From an uncultured Candidatus Planktophila sp. (lineage in GTDB: Bacteria > Actinomycetota > Actinomycetes > Nanopelagicales > Nanopelagicaceae), in assembly GCA_937975715.1 (NCBI GenBank), contig CALJUA010000080.1, positions 1 through 64,000 on the forward strand: a stretch of 64,000 bases of DNA, given 5' to 3'. The notes beneath the pieces were generated by a model. The model ran no database searches, was not told the origin of the DNA, and saw only the letters and a program-made list of their open reading frames with translations. Shown here piece by piece: positions 1 to 8,757 of the stretch. The position numbers were made by a program, and so were the translations under genes. The stretch's first letter is position 1. Each line of letters starts with the position of its first letter.

Positions 1-336
<336 letters not shown>

Positions 337-496
337 TACAAAGTTGCTACGCGTCCACTGTGTGGCTCTCGAGATACGGTCGAGAGTCGCTAACAATGCC
401 TTCAGGTGAATTCTCTTTCGAGAAATCACCTGGAAGATCAGATTATTTTCTGGTCAGGCTTACTTAGTGATTTAACGTCCAAAAACTCAATAGCGT
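337..496 (+). other. 23S-5S internal transcribed spacer with two hairpins
   Basis: This non-coding spacer contains two strong inverted repeats. The first pairs CTCTCGA at 366-372 with TCGAGAG at 380-386. The second pairs CAGGTGA at 403-409 with TCACCTG at 426-432, and continues after one A-A mismatch with TTCTC at 411-415 against GAGAA at 420-424 and a 4-base loop. Such stems are typical rRNA processing sites (RNase III family is known for this role); that use here is inference. No tRNA is present in the spacer. Confidence 0.75.
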
Positions 497-613
497 TTCG
501 GCATCCATAGCGTGAGGGAAACACCCGGTCCCATTCCGAACCCGGAAGTTAAGCCTCACAGCGTCGATGGTACTGCACGGGTGACCTTGTGGGAGAGTAG
601 AACGATGCCGGAC
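497..613 (+). rRNA. rrf: 5S ribosomal RNA
   Basis: A 117-base 5S gene. The terminal helix pairs TTCGGCATC at 497-505 with GATGCCGGA at 604-612. The conserved 5S core (CCCATTCCGAACCCGGAAGT) lies at about 530-549 and the loop E/helix IV region (GGGAGAGTAG) near 591-600. It is the last gene of the rRNA operon and is followed by a hairpin terminator. Confidence 0.96.
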
Positions 614-627
614 TTAAATTATAAAAA

Positions 628-655
628 GGGCGCTGAGCAATCAGCGCCCTTTTTT
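628..655 (+). terminator. Rho-independent terminator of the rRNA operon
   Basis: A perfect 9-bp GC-rich stem (GGGCGCTGA at 628-636 with TCAGCGCCC at 641-649) and a GCAA loop are followed by a T run at 650-655. It ends rRNA transcription just before the next gene's promoter. Confidence 0.93.
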
Positions 656-689
656 ATTTTTATCGCATAATTCTCGATGGGAGAGAAAA

Positions 690-1625
690 ATGACAGAACG
701 CAACGAACGACCAAGCCGTCCAGGAAATGGACGCCCTTCAGGATCCGGTCGTCCCTCATCTGGCCGCCCATCTAATTCACGTCCCGGAGATCGTCCTGCA
801 CGTCCCGGAGATCGTCCTGCACGTCCCGGAGAAGTTCGCAATGTCGGTCGTGGCGGACGCGATGATCGCGCCGGCGCAACTCGCAATGTCTCCGATGGTC
901 GCTCAGTCAGCGATCCGCGCGGATTCCGTCCTACACCTATGGATCGCGATCCATCTCGCGTCCGTCCGCGAATCTTCGAGCCTGATATTCCAGAGCATGT
1001 CACTGGTGAAGAGCTAGAGAAGAGCGTTCGCGCGGAGTTATTGAGTCTCTCTGCGGAAAATGCAAAGGTAGTTGCGCGCCACATGGTCTGCGTGAACTTG
1101 TATATGGATATCGATCCAGAGCTTGCACATAAGCATGCAACAGCTGCTGCCTATCATGCAGGCCGACTTGCAGTAGTTCGTGAAACAGCAGGATATGCGG
1201 CATACCGTGCGGGCCATTATGAAATTGCGTTGAAAGAGTTACGTGCTGCCAATCGAATCTCTGGCGATGTTACATCGTGGCCAGTAATGGCTGATTGCGA
1301 ACGAGGCCTTGGAAACCCCCTAAAAGCCTTGAAAATGGCTGGTTCTCCAGAGGTTTCACGTCTTGGCAAAGCTGAAGAAATTGAGATGCGTATCGTTGCA
1401 GCAGGTGCTCGTCGCGACCTCGGTGAATTTGATGCAGCAGTTGTTACTCTCCAATGTCGCGAACTTCAAAATGATCGCGAACCTTGGTCGCTTCGTATTC
1501 GTTATGCATATGCTGATGCACTCGCTGCTTCTGGTCGATTAGAGGAAGCTCGCGAGTGGTTTGGGAAGTGCGCTCTTCTCGATGTGGATGAAGAGACCGA
1601 TGCAGCAGAGCGTGCACAGGCTTAA
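690..1625 (+). CDS. TPR-like protein with an Arg/Pro/Gly-rich N-terminus
   Basis: A 311-residue protein in two parts. Residues 1 to about 100 are low-complexity and very rich in Arg, Pro, Gly and Asp, including tandem RPGDRPA units. Residues about 110-300 are alpha-helical and Ala-rich with spaced motifs such as AAYHAGRLAVVRE and YADALAASGRLEEA that resemble tetratricopeptide repeats. The ATG at 690 has a GGGAGA ribosome site 5 bases upstream, and a CATAAT box lies at 666-671. Mycobacteria also carry a TPR-like gene upstream of tlyA-nadK-recN. The precise role is unknown; the basic disordered tail suggests nucleic-acid or ribosome contact, which is inference. Confidence 0.8.
   Translation: MTERNERPSRPGNGRPSGSGRPSSGRPSNSRPGDRPARPGDRPARPGEVRNVGRGGRDDRAGATRNVSDGRSVSDPRGFRPTPMDRDPSRVRPRIFEPDIPEHVTGEELEKSVRAELLSLSAENAKVVARHMVCVNLYMDIDPELAHKHATAAAYHAGRLAVVRETAGYAAYRAGHYEIALKELRAANRISGDVTSWPVMADCERGLGNPLKALKMAGSPEVSRLGKAEEIEMRIVAAGARRDLGEFDAAVVTLQCRELQNDREPWSLRIRYAYADALAASGRLEEAREWFGKCALLDVDEETDAAERAQA
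780..832 (+). repeat. Tandem 21-bp in-frame repeat
   Basis: Two exact 21-bp units (780-800 and 801-821) and a third partial copy (822-832) encode the heptad RPGDRPA. Being a multiple of three, the repeat can expand or contract without a frameshift and lengthen the disordered tail of the host protein. Confidence 0.85.
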
Positions 1626-1712
1626 CTCTATCCACAGCGTCCACTGAGTTCTAATTCTTATCTTTCTTTCTCCTTAACAATCTCACCTTCATATACCTAT
1701 GGAGGTTTACAA

Positions 1713-2051
1713 ATGGCAAGAAAGAAGAAGTCAGAGATTGAAGAGCAAGTAGATTTCTCGCTCAATGATTGTCTTTTAAGAGGCAGAGTCTCTGCTGCCG
1801 CAACCGATCGAGAGCTCCCTAGTGGAGAACATGTTGTTGAATTTAGATTGATAGTCACTCGCGCCGAACGTGAAGGCGTAGATACTCTCGACATTGCGGC
1901 CTGGAGCGCTAAGTCTCGCCGCACCGCCCTCTCTCTCAAACCAGGGGAGTGGGTTGAAGTATCCGGCGCAGTTCGCAGACGTTTCTGGCAAGGCCCTGCC
2001 GGACTTGCAAGTCGTTGGCAGATTGAGGGCGAGAGCATTACGCGCCTATAG
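1713..2051 (+). CDS. Single-stranded DNA-binding (OB-fold) family protein
   Basis: A 112-residue protein that reads as a short SSB-like OB fold. After a basic start (MARKKKSE) come the alternating beta-strand pattern and phrases typical of SSB domains: LRGRVSAAA, GEHVVEFRLIV, DTLDIAAW and GEWVEVSGAVRRRFW. There is no acidic C-terminal tail like that of replicative SSB, so it is probably not the main SSB. The ATG at 1713 has a GGAGG site at 1701-1705, about 7 bases upstream. It lies between the TPR-like gene and the small-protein pair before tlyA. Partner and substrate are not evident. Confidence 0.7.
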   Translation: MARKKKSEIEEQVDFSLNDCLLRGRVSAAATDRELPSGEHVVEFRLIVTRAEREGVDTLDIAAWSAKSRRTALSLKPGEWVEVSGAVRRRFWQGPAGLASRWQIEGESITRL

Positions 2052-2087
2052 CTAGCCTATGGCGGGCACTTCGTCACCGTAAGCCGT

Positions 2088-2093
2088 TACTCT
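2088..2093 (+). promoter_or_regulatory. Leaderless -10 element (TACTCT) for gene at 2100
   Basis: TACTCT ends exactly 6 bases before the ATG at 2100, placing the transcription start at or next to the start codon. No ribosome site is present. The same geometry recurs at 15 other starts in the window. Confidence 0.6.
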
Positions 2094-2099
2094 TACCTC

Positions 2100-2432
2100 A
2101 TGGCTAAGACTCCGACTGGCGAACTTTTCTCTACTCTCAAGAGCTACTTCAATCAGCTCACAGAGGGAGAGCGCACGCCTACAGAGGTCGCATCTGCCCT
2201 CAATGATTGGGCTCGCGAGAGCGCTGAATCCGTCAAAGCAAAGATCGCTGAAGAAGTTGAAACAACGGTTTCGAAGATGGGTTTTATTAAGCGTGAGGAA
2301 TACGACAAGCTCGTAGCTCGGGTAGTAATACTTGAAGGCACCAAGAAGGAAGCGGCGAAGCCGGTGAAGAAAGATGCAAAGAGCGCTCCAAAGAAAAGTG
2401 CGAAAACAGTAAAAGCGAAAGTGAGCAAGTAA
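2100..2432 (+). CDS. Small protein with helical N-terminus and H1-like Lys/Ala tail
   Basis: A 110-residue protein with no recognised family name. Residues 1-80 are predicted largely helical (FSTLKSYFNQL, EVASALNDWA, KAKIAEEVETTVSK, EYDKLVARVVILE), suggestive of a coiled-coil or phasin-like segment. Residues 84-110 are a Lys/Ala/Pro tail (AAKPVKKDAKSAPKK and onward) resembling histone H1-type tails of actinobacterial nucleoid proteins. The gene has no ribosome site and appears leaderless. Its TAA overlaps the ATG of the next small gene by one base, so the two are probably co-translated. DNA binding is inference from the tail. Confidence 0.7.
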   Translation: MAKTPTGELFSTLKSYFNQLTEGERTPTEVASALNDWARESAESVKAKIAEEVETTVSKMGFIKREEYDKLVARVVILEGTKKEAAKPVKKDAKSAPKKSAKTVKAKVSK

Positions 2433-2605
2433 TGAGCGACCAGATCAACCAGGCACACTCTGAGGCACCAGAAGAGTCAATCGTAGATGGCGTCCGCCGC
2501 GAACTCGAAGAAATTGATGCGTCAGATCCATCTGAACACGTCGCTCGTTTTGAAGCGCTTCACAAGAAGCTTCAGGATTCACTTAACTCAATCGACGGCC
2601 TCTAA
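2432..2605 (+). CDS. Small acidic hypothetical protein (57 aa)
   Basis: The ATG at 2432 shares its first base with the preceding stop codon (TAATG), and the frame stays open to TAA at 2603-2605. The product is acidic and helical, with segments VRRELEEIDASD and RFEALHKKLQDSLNSIDGL. A short acidic gene in this position before tlyA is common in actinobacteria. The overlap with the upstream gene, the normal codon use and the absence of any other frame support a real gene. Function unknown; pairing with the basic neighbour is a guess. Confidence 0.75.
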   Translation: MSDQINQAHSEAPEESIVDGVRRELEEIDASDPSEHVARFEALHKKLQDSLNSIDGL

Positions 2606-2618
2606 TCAGTAAAAGTTT

Positions 2619-3407
2619 ATGAAGACCAGACTTGATGCAGAACTCGTCCGCCGCGAACTAGCACGTTCGCGTGAACAAGCTGCCGATTTAATTGAGTCTC
2701 GTTCTGTCTTGGTCAACGGAATTCCTGCAACAAAGCCAGCAACACAGGTAGATGCAGAGACATCCATTGTCATTCAGGGAAATCGTGATGACTTTGTATC
2801 TCGCGGTGGGCATAAGCTCGCCGGTGCTCTCGATGTCTTCACCGAGGTAGTAGTTGAAGGAAAGACCTGTCTAGATGCTGGAGCGTCCACTGGTGGTTTT
2901 ACCGATGTACTTTTGCGTCGCGGTGCAAAGAAGGTTGTTGCAGTCGATGTGGGATATGGCCAACTTGCCTGGGAGCTCCGCACCGATGAGCGCGTCAAAG
3001 TTCTCGATCGCACAAATATTCGCCACCTCACAGGTGATCAAGTTGGAGAAGAGATTGCACTTGTAGTTGCAGACCTCTCTTTCATATCACTCTCATTAGT
3101 TCTCCCTGCTCTCGCTGCTGTCTCGCGACCAGATGCCGACTTCGTTCTGATGGTGAAACCGCAATTTGAAGTAGGTCGCGAAAAACTCGGCGCCGGTGGA
3201 GTCGTGCGCGATCCTGAACTTCGAAAAGCAGCTGTCTTAGATGTTGCTGAATCCGCATACGATGTTGGTCTAGGCACTATGGGCATTGCTGCAAGCCCAC
3301 TTCCGGGTCCTGCAGGAAATGTTGAGTATTTCTTATGGCTTCGTCGAGGCGCACCTGCAATCAATGAGGCTGAACTCGATCGTGCAATTGCGGATGGCCC
3401 AGCATGA
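2619..3407 (+). CDS. tlyA: TlyA family rRNA 2'-O-methyltransferase
   Basis: A 262-residue protein with an N-terminal S4 RNA-binding domain (about 1-60, including SREQAADLIESRSVLVNG) and a FtsJ/RrmJ-like methyltransferase domain. The SAM-binding motif is DAGASTGGFT at 86-95, preceded by SRGGHKL at 61-67. In mycobacteria TlyA methylates 16S and 23S rRNA and its loss gives capreomycin resistance; the same activity is expected here. It overlaps nadK by 4 bases (ATGA), so translation is coupled. Length matches the family. Confidence 0.93.
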   Translation: MKTRLDAELVRRELARSREQAADLIESRSVLVNGIPATKPATQVDAETSIVIQGNRDDFVSRGGHKLAGALDVFTEVVVEGKTCLDAGASTGGFTDVLLRRGAKKVVAVDVGYGQLAWELRTDERVKVLDRTNIRHLTGDQVGEEIALVVADLSFISLSLVLPALAAVSRPDADFVLMVKPQFEVGREKLGAGGVVRDPELRKAAVLDVAESAYDVGLGTMGIAASPLPGPAGNVEYFLWLRRGAPAINEAELDRAIADGPA

Positions 3408-4261
3408 GCAAACGCCGCGCAGTAGTACTGATCAATCCTTCTCGTATCGAAGCCGTCTCAGCGGCGCGCGATCTCGCTGCGATTTTGATTGGACACGATT
3501 TCGAACTCGTAACACCCACTGAAGTATCAGTAGAGAACATCTCACCAGTGTCAGTAGACAATATCGGAGATGTTGAAGTCGCAATCGTTCTTGGGGGAGA
3601 TGGCACAATCCTTCGCGGAGCAGAGGTCACCCTTCTTCGCGGAGTTCCGCTGCTCGGCATCAACCTGGGACATGTTGGATTTCTTGCCGAGGTTACAAAG
3701 CCGGCTCTCGCTGATATCGCAACGAGCATTGTGAATAAGAGCTATGTCTACGAAAATCGAATGGTTCTCGGTTATTCCGTCATGCGCGACGGTAATGAAA
3801 TATCACAGGGCTGGGCTCTCAATGAAATTACCGTCGAGCGTGACAGTACAACGATGGTCGAACTCTTCGTAGAAATCGATCGCAGACCACTCTCTCATTG
3901 GGGTTGCGATGGCTTGATTTGCTCGACTCCAACAGGTTCCACCGCATATGCATTTAGCGCGGGTGGACCTGTTCTATGGCCTGAGATTGATGCACTTGTT
4001 CTCTTGCCGATTTCGGCCCACGCGCTCTTCTCGCGTCCTATGGTGGTTTCGACTCAATCAGAGATTGTCGTCACTGTTGAATCGCAGGTGGCGCTGCTCT
4101 CTGCAGATGCACTGCGCAAGCAACCACTTGTTGCCGGGGATCGGGTTGTCATTACTCGCAATCCGCACACCTTCAAATTGGCTCACGTAAATCCAACTCT
4201 CTTCACTGATCGTTTGGTGGCAAAGTTCAAGCTTCCTGTTGAAGGGTGGCGTGGTGAGTGA
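3404..4261 (+). CDS. nadK: NAD kinase
   Basis: A 285-residue NAD(+)/ATP kinase that makes NADP(+). The family signature GGDGT is at 64-68, followed by GINLGHVGFLAE and the second motif PTGSTAYAFSAGGP. It overlaps tlyA at its start and recN at its end, forming a tight tlyA-nadK-recN string as in Mycobacterium tuberculosis. Cytosolic enzyme supplying NADPH for biosynthesis and mycothiol recycling. Confidence 0.95.
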   Translation: MSKRRAVVLINPSRIEAVSAARDLAAILIGHDFELVTPTEVSVENISPVSVDNIGDVEVAIVLGGDGTILRGAEVTLLRGVPLLGINLGHVGFLAEVTKPALADIATSIVNKSYVYENRMVLGYSVMRDGNEISQGWALNEITVERDSTTMVELFVEIDRRPLSHWGCDGLICSTPTGSTAYAFSAGGPVLWPEIDALVLLPISAHALFSRPMVVSTQSEIVVTVESQVALLSADALRKQPLVAGDRVVITRNPHTFKLAHVNPTLFTDRLVAKFKLPVEGWRGE

Positions 4262-6002
4262 ACGCACGCATCTAGAAGAGATTTCTATCCGAAATCTTGG
4301 GATCATCGAAGAATCTCATCTTGAACTTGGCAAAGGTCTCAATGTATTAACCGGAGAAACCGGTGCTGGTAAGACAATGATTCTTACCGCGCTCAACTTA
4401 GTTCTCGGCGGAAAATCAGATAGCGCTCTTGTTCGTCATGGCTCTGATCGCCTCACTGCTTCAGCAACTTTCTCAGTGAATCAGCAAGTTAATGGTGAGC
4501 TCGCCCAAATTCTTGAAGAGAACAACGCTGTCATTGAAGATTCGCAGGTAATTTTCTCTCGCTCTGTTACCGCAGAGGGTAAGAGCAAAGCATCCTGCAA
4601 TGGCACCACCGTGACTGCAAGCGCTCTCGCCGAGATGTCGACTCACTTGATTGAGATTCATGGGCAGTCGGCTAATACGCAATTGGTAAAGCCAGCAAAG
4701 CAACGTGAACTCCTAGATCGCTTTGGTGGCTCTACAATCTCTGATGCCCTTGCGCTTTATTCGATTCAATATGAGTCATACCTCGAGCTGAAGAATCGCA
4801 TTAAGGCTATGAAGAGCGCGTCCTCGATGCGCGATAGCGAGATCGCTGAACTTGAAGAATTCCTTGATGGCTGGAACAAGCTCAAGCCGACTCGAGGTGA
4901 GATCGCTAATACGGTCGACGAAATCTCACGACTGTCAAGCGTTGAAGATCTTCGCATCGCTGGTACCGGTGCATTTGAGGCGACTTCCGATGAAGAATCC
5001 GGTGCACTTACTGCTCTTGGGGCTGCCAAACGTTTCCTCGAAAATGCAAAGGGTCGTGATTCGCGACTCGATGCAATCACCGACCAAATCGCTGAAAGTT
5101 TCTACATCCTCGATGAGGCATCACGCGATCTCTCTTCCTACCTCTCATCGCTCGAAGCCGATCCTGAACGCCTCAACGCGCTTCAGGAGCGACGAGCTGC
5201 GCTCACCGCCTTGGTAAAGAAGTGGGGAAGCGGTACGGATCCGGATGCTGCGATGATTGATCTAGCAGCGCGAGCAAAGAGCGGACGAGAAAATATCGCA
5301 GATCTTCGCGGTGGTGACGATCGCATTGCAGAGCTTGAGAGCGAACTTTCAAAAATTAAGAAAGGTTTAGTCGAAGCTGCGCAAGGTCTCACAAAGGCTC
5401 GCAGTGCAGCTGCTGAAAATCTGTCAGGCGCTGTTTCCGAAGAGTTGAAACATCTCTCGATGCCACACACAGAACTTGTTATTGAAATTGAAACTCCAGA
5501 TTATGCAGGTCTGCTTAAAGAGAGTGACTTCACATCGCTGGGATGTGATGAAGTAAGTATCTCTATCAAGGCACATGCAACTGCTGCACCTATCGCAATT
5601 GGTAAGGGTGCATCTGGTGGTGAGATGTCGCGAATCATGCTGGCGCTCGAAGTTGTGATCGCAAAGACACATCCTGTCGGTACATATATTTTTGATGAGG
5701 TAGATGCTGGAGTCGGAGGCAAGGCAGCAATTGAAGTTGGCCGTAGATTGCATCTTCTCGCGCAGAGCTCGCAAGTAATTGTGGTGACTCACCTCCCTCA
5801 AGTTGCAGCCTGGGCCGATACCCATTTCCGCGTTGAAAAGCGGAGCGACGGGTTGATCGTTGAATCCGGTGTAGAAAAGTTGTCAGAATCTCAACGAGTA
5901 GAGGAGATTGCTCGCATGTTGGCCGGCCTCGAAGAATCTACAAGTGCCCTAGAACACGCGTCAGAACTCCTTGCCATGCGAGGTGAACGCCTCAAAGGAT
6001 GA
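4254..6002 (+). CDS. recN: DNA repair protein RecN
   Basis: An SMC-like ATPase of about 582 residues for double-strand break repair. It has an N-terminal Walker A (GETGAGKT), a central coiled-coil stretch, and a C-terminal ABC-type half with GASGGEMSRIMLALEV and Walker B IFDEVDAGVGG. The GTG at 4254 (VSERTHLEE) is chosen because GAAGGG at 4241-4246 sits 7 bases upstream; GTG 4251 and an upstream TTG at 4239 are in frame but less likely. It overlaps nadK by 8 bases, and its stop overlaps the pyrG start (ATGA). Confidence 0.93.
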   Translation: MSERTHLEEISIRNLGIIEESHLELGKGLNVLTGETGAGKTMILTALNLVLGGKSDSALVRHGSDRLTASATFSVNQQVNGELAQILEENNAVIEDSQVIFSRSVTAEGKSKASCNGTTVTASALAEMSTHLIEIHGQSANTQLVKPAKQRELLDRFGGSTISDALALYSIQYESYLELKNRIKAMKSASSMRDSEIAELEEFLDGWNKLKPTRGEIANTVDEISRLSSVEDLRIAGTGAFEATSDEESGALTALGAAKRFLENAKGRDSRLDAITDQIAESFYILDEASRDLSSYLSSLEADPERLNALQERRAALTALVKKWGSGTDPDAAMIDLAARAKSGRENIADLRGGDDRIAELESELSKIKKGLVEAAQGLTKARSAAAENLSGAVSEELKHLSMPHTELVIEIETPDYAGLLKESDFTSLGCDEVSISIKAHATAAPIAIGKGASGGEMSRIMLALEVVIAKTHPVGTYIFDEVDAGVGGKAAIEVGRRLHLLAQSSQVIVVTHLPQVAAWADTHFRVEKRSDGLIVESGVEKLSESQRVEEIARMLAGLEESTSALEHASELLAMRGERLKG

Positions 6003-7666
6003 TAGGTTCGACTTCCATGAGCCAAAAAGACGCTAGCCATGGACATGTCACCAAACACATCTTCGTAACAGGTGGAGTCGCCTCCAGTCTCGGTAAAGGG
6101 CTCACCGCGTCAAGCCTTGGCCGCCTCCTTGTTGCCCGTGGCATCCGCGTCACCATGCAGAAGCTCGATCCATACCTCAACGTCGATCCGGGCACAATGA
6201 ACCCGTTCCAACACGGTGAAGTATTTGTGACTGATGATGGAGCAGAGACAGATCTTGATATTGGGCACTACGAGCGCTTCTTGGATCGCAATCTCGAAGG
6301 TTCAGCAAACGTCACAACAGGTCAGGTCTATTCACGAGTAATCGCTCGCGAACGTCGCGGTGAATACCTCGGCGAGACAGTGCAGGTTATTCCGCACATC
6401 ACTAATGAGATTAAAGAGCGCATGCTCGGCAATGACTCTCCAGATATTGATGTTGTTATCACTGAAATCGGTGGAACAGTCGGCGATATCGAATCACAGC
6501 CATTCCTAGAGGCTGCTCGTCAGATTCGACAAGAGGTTGGTCGCGATAACGTTTTCTATCTACATATCTCACTTGTTCCATACATTGGTCCATCTGGTGA
6601 ATTGAAGACAAAGCCAACACAGCATTCGATTGCAGCACTTCGCAGTATCGGAATTGCGCCAGATGGAATCGTTCTTCGATGCGATCGCCCAATTCCTGAA
6701 GGTATTAAGAAGAAGATCTCACTGATGTGCGATGTTGATATTGAGGCAGTCGTTGCAGCAGTTGATGCACCATCCATCTATGACATTCCAAAGGTTCTCA
6801 ATCATGAGGGTCTTGATTCATACATCGTTCGTCGACTCAACCTCGGAGGCCACGATGTTCAATGGGGCGAGTGGGATGCACTTCTTGAGAAGGTTCATCA
6901 TCCAAAGCACCATGTTCGAATTGGCTTAGTTGGAAAGTACATAGATCTTCCTGATGCGTACCTCTCTGTCTCTGAAGCACTACGTGCGGGTGGTTTTGCT
7001 AATAACGCTAAGGTAGAGATTGTCTGGATTCCTAGTGACAACTGTGAAACACCCGAAGGCGCAAAGAGCGAACTCGGTACTCTCGATGCAATCTGCGTTC
7101 CTGGTGGATTCGGCATTCGTGGAATTGAAGGAAAGCTCGGTGCTCTCAAATTTGCCCGTGAAAATAAGATCCCAACTCTCGGCCTCTGCCTCGGCCTGCA
7201 ATGTATGGTCATCGAAGCGGCACGCAATTTAGCTGGCATCAAAGATGCAAGCTCAGCTGAATTCACTCCAGATTCTGGCACTCATGTCATTGCAACGATG
7301 GCAGAGCAGTTGGATATCGTCGCAGGAGATGCCGATATGGGTGGCACGATGCGCCTTGGTCTTTATAAAGCTCAATTAACACCGGGCTCAATCGTTGCCG
7401 AGGTGTACGGTTCCACAGAAATCTCTGAACGCCATCGCCACCGCTATGAAGTCAATAACAAGTACCGCGATCAGATTGCGGCGGCCGGAATTAACTTCTC
7501 GGGTATTTTTGCGGAGAAGAATCTCGTTGAATTCGTTGAATTACCCCGCGAAGTTCATCCATACTATGTCGGCACTCAGGCTCATCCAGAGCTTCGTTCC
7601 CGACCAACCCGCCCACATCCACTATTTAGCGGACTTGTAGCCGCGGCAATCGCCAAGAAAGGCTAA
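5999..7666 (+). CDS. pyrG: CTP synthase
   Basis: A 555-residue enzyme that aminates UTP to CTP using glutamine. The synthetase domain begins with HIFVTGGVASSLGKG, and the C-terminal glutamine amidotransferase domain carries the catalytic Cys in GLCLGLQ and the His-Glu pair in AHPE. The ATG at 5999 overlaps the recN stop; an in-frame ATG at 6017 (MSQKDASH) is an alternative start. Length matches the family (about 540-550 residues). Confidence 0.96.
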   Translation: MIGSTSMSQKDASHGHVTKHIFVTGGVASSLGKGLTASSLGRLLVARGIRVTMQKLDPYLNVDPGTMNPFQHGEVFVTDDGAETDLDIGHYERFLDRNLEGSANVTTGQVYSRVIARERRGEYLGETVQVIPHITNEIKERMLGNDSPDIDVVITEIGGTVGDIESQPFLEAARQIRQEVGRDNVFYLHISLVPYIGPSGELKTKPTQHSIAALRSIGIAPDGIVLRCDRPIPEGIKKKISLMCDVDIEAVVAAVDAPSIYDIPKVLNHEGLDSYIVRRLNLGGHDVQWGEWDALLEKVHHPKHHVRIGLVGKYIDLPDAYLSVSEALRAGGFANNAKVEIVWIPSDNCETPEGAKSELGTLDAICVPGGFGIRGIEGKLGALKFARENKIPTLGLCLGLQCMVIEAARNLAGIKDASSAEFTPDSGTHVIATMAEQLDIVAGDADMGGTMRLGLYKAQLTPGSIVAEVYGSTEISERHRHRYEVNNKYRDQIAAAGINFSGIFAEKNLVEFVELPREVHPYYVGTQAHPELRSRPTRPHPLFSGLVAAAIAKKG

Positions 7667-7668
7667 CC

Positions 7669-8757
7669 ATGCTCGTCGGTGTCCCAAAAGAAATCAAAGT
7701 CCTCGAAGCTCGCGTAGCGCTGACTCCTGAAGGGGCTTCGGAATTTATCCGAGCTGGCCATTCGGTAGTTATTGAAAAGGGCGCTGGACTTGGTTCCGCA
7801 ATTACTGACGACCAATACATCGCTGCTGGAGCAACAATCGAAAGCGATGTTGAGAAAATTTGGCGCGATGCCGACATGATTTTGAAGGTGAAAGAACCGA
7901 TTGAAGTGGAATATCCACGACTTCGCGCAGGGCAAATTCTCTTTACCTACCTCCATCTTGCAGCGAGCAAAGCTTGCACCGACGCTCTGATTGCAAGCGG
8001 AACAACTGCTATCGCATATGAGACCGTTGAACTCAACGGAACACTTCCACTTCTCGCCCCTATGTCCGAAGTTGCCGGTCGTCTTGCAACACAGGTGGGT
8101 GCTACTGCTCTACAGAAGCCCAATGGCGGACGTGGCGTTCTCCTTGGGGGAGTGCCGGGCGTTGCGCCAGGAAAAGTTGTTGTCATCGGTGGCGGTGTAG
8201 CTGGCCTCAATGCGGCAGTCATTGCGATGGGCATGGGCGCAGATGTGACAGTCTTAGATCGTTCGCTTCCACGTCTTGCTTACATCGACACTATGTATCA
8301 AGGTCGTATTAAGACACTTGCATCTACATACGGTGCCATTGATCGCGAAGTGAAGTCAGCAGATCTCGTGGTGGGTGCGGTATTGGTGCATGGCGCTAAA
8401 GCTCCAAAGCTTGTCACCAATGAGCAGGTCAAGGGCATGAAGCCAGGAGCAGTTCTTGTTGATATTGCTATCGACCAAGGTGGATGCTTCGAAGATTCTC
8501 GCGCAACTACTCATGCAGAACCAACCTTTAAGGTTCACGATGCGGTTTTCTATTGCGTAGCAAATATGCCAGGAGCTGTTCCAGTGGCATCTACATATGC
8601 GCTGACAAATGCAACATTGCCATACGCGCTCTCTCTAGCCAACAATGGCTGGGAAGCTGCAATTGCAAAGGACTCAGCACTTGCAAAGGGTCTCAATGTT
8701 CACGCCGGCAAAGTTTGCTATGAGGCGGTTGCGGTAGCCCATGGCTATTCAATGTAA
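7669..8757 (+). CDS. ald: Alanine dehydrogenase
   Basis: A 362-residue NAD-dependent enzyme that interconverts alanine and pyruvate plus ammonia. The N-terminal substrate domain starts MLVGVPKEIKV and contains the substrate-binding Arg-rich segment EARVALTPEGA; the Rossmann motif VVVIGGGVAGLNAA is central. A GAAAGG ribosome site precedes the ATG by 6 bases. It lies 2 bases after pyrG and overlaps xerD by 17 bases, so it belongs to the same transcript. Confidence 0.93.
   Translation: MLVGVPKEIKVLEARVALTPEGASEFIRAGHSVVIEKGAGLGSAITDDQYIAAGATIESDVEKIWRDADMILKVKEPIEVEYPRLRAGQILFTYLHLAASKACTDALIASGTTAIAYETVELNGTLPLLAPMSEVAGRLATQVGATALQKPNGGRGVLLGGVPGVAPGKVVVIGGGVAGLNAAVIAMGMGADVTVLDRSLPRLAYIDTMYQGRIKTLASTYGAIDREVKSADLVVGAVLVHGAKAPKLVTNEQVKGMKPGAVLVDIAIDQGGCFEDSRATTHAEPTFKVHDAVFYCVANMPGAVPVASTYALTNATLPYALSLANNGWEAAIAKDSALAKGLNVHAGKVCYEAVAVAHGYSM

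Noticed and set aside
641..1084. Long open frame on the minus strand opposite the TPR-like gene
   Set aside because: It overlaps the rRNA terminator and mirrors the Arg/Pro/Gly-rich repeat of the real gene; the plus frame has the ribosome site and conserved context.
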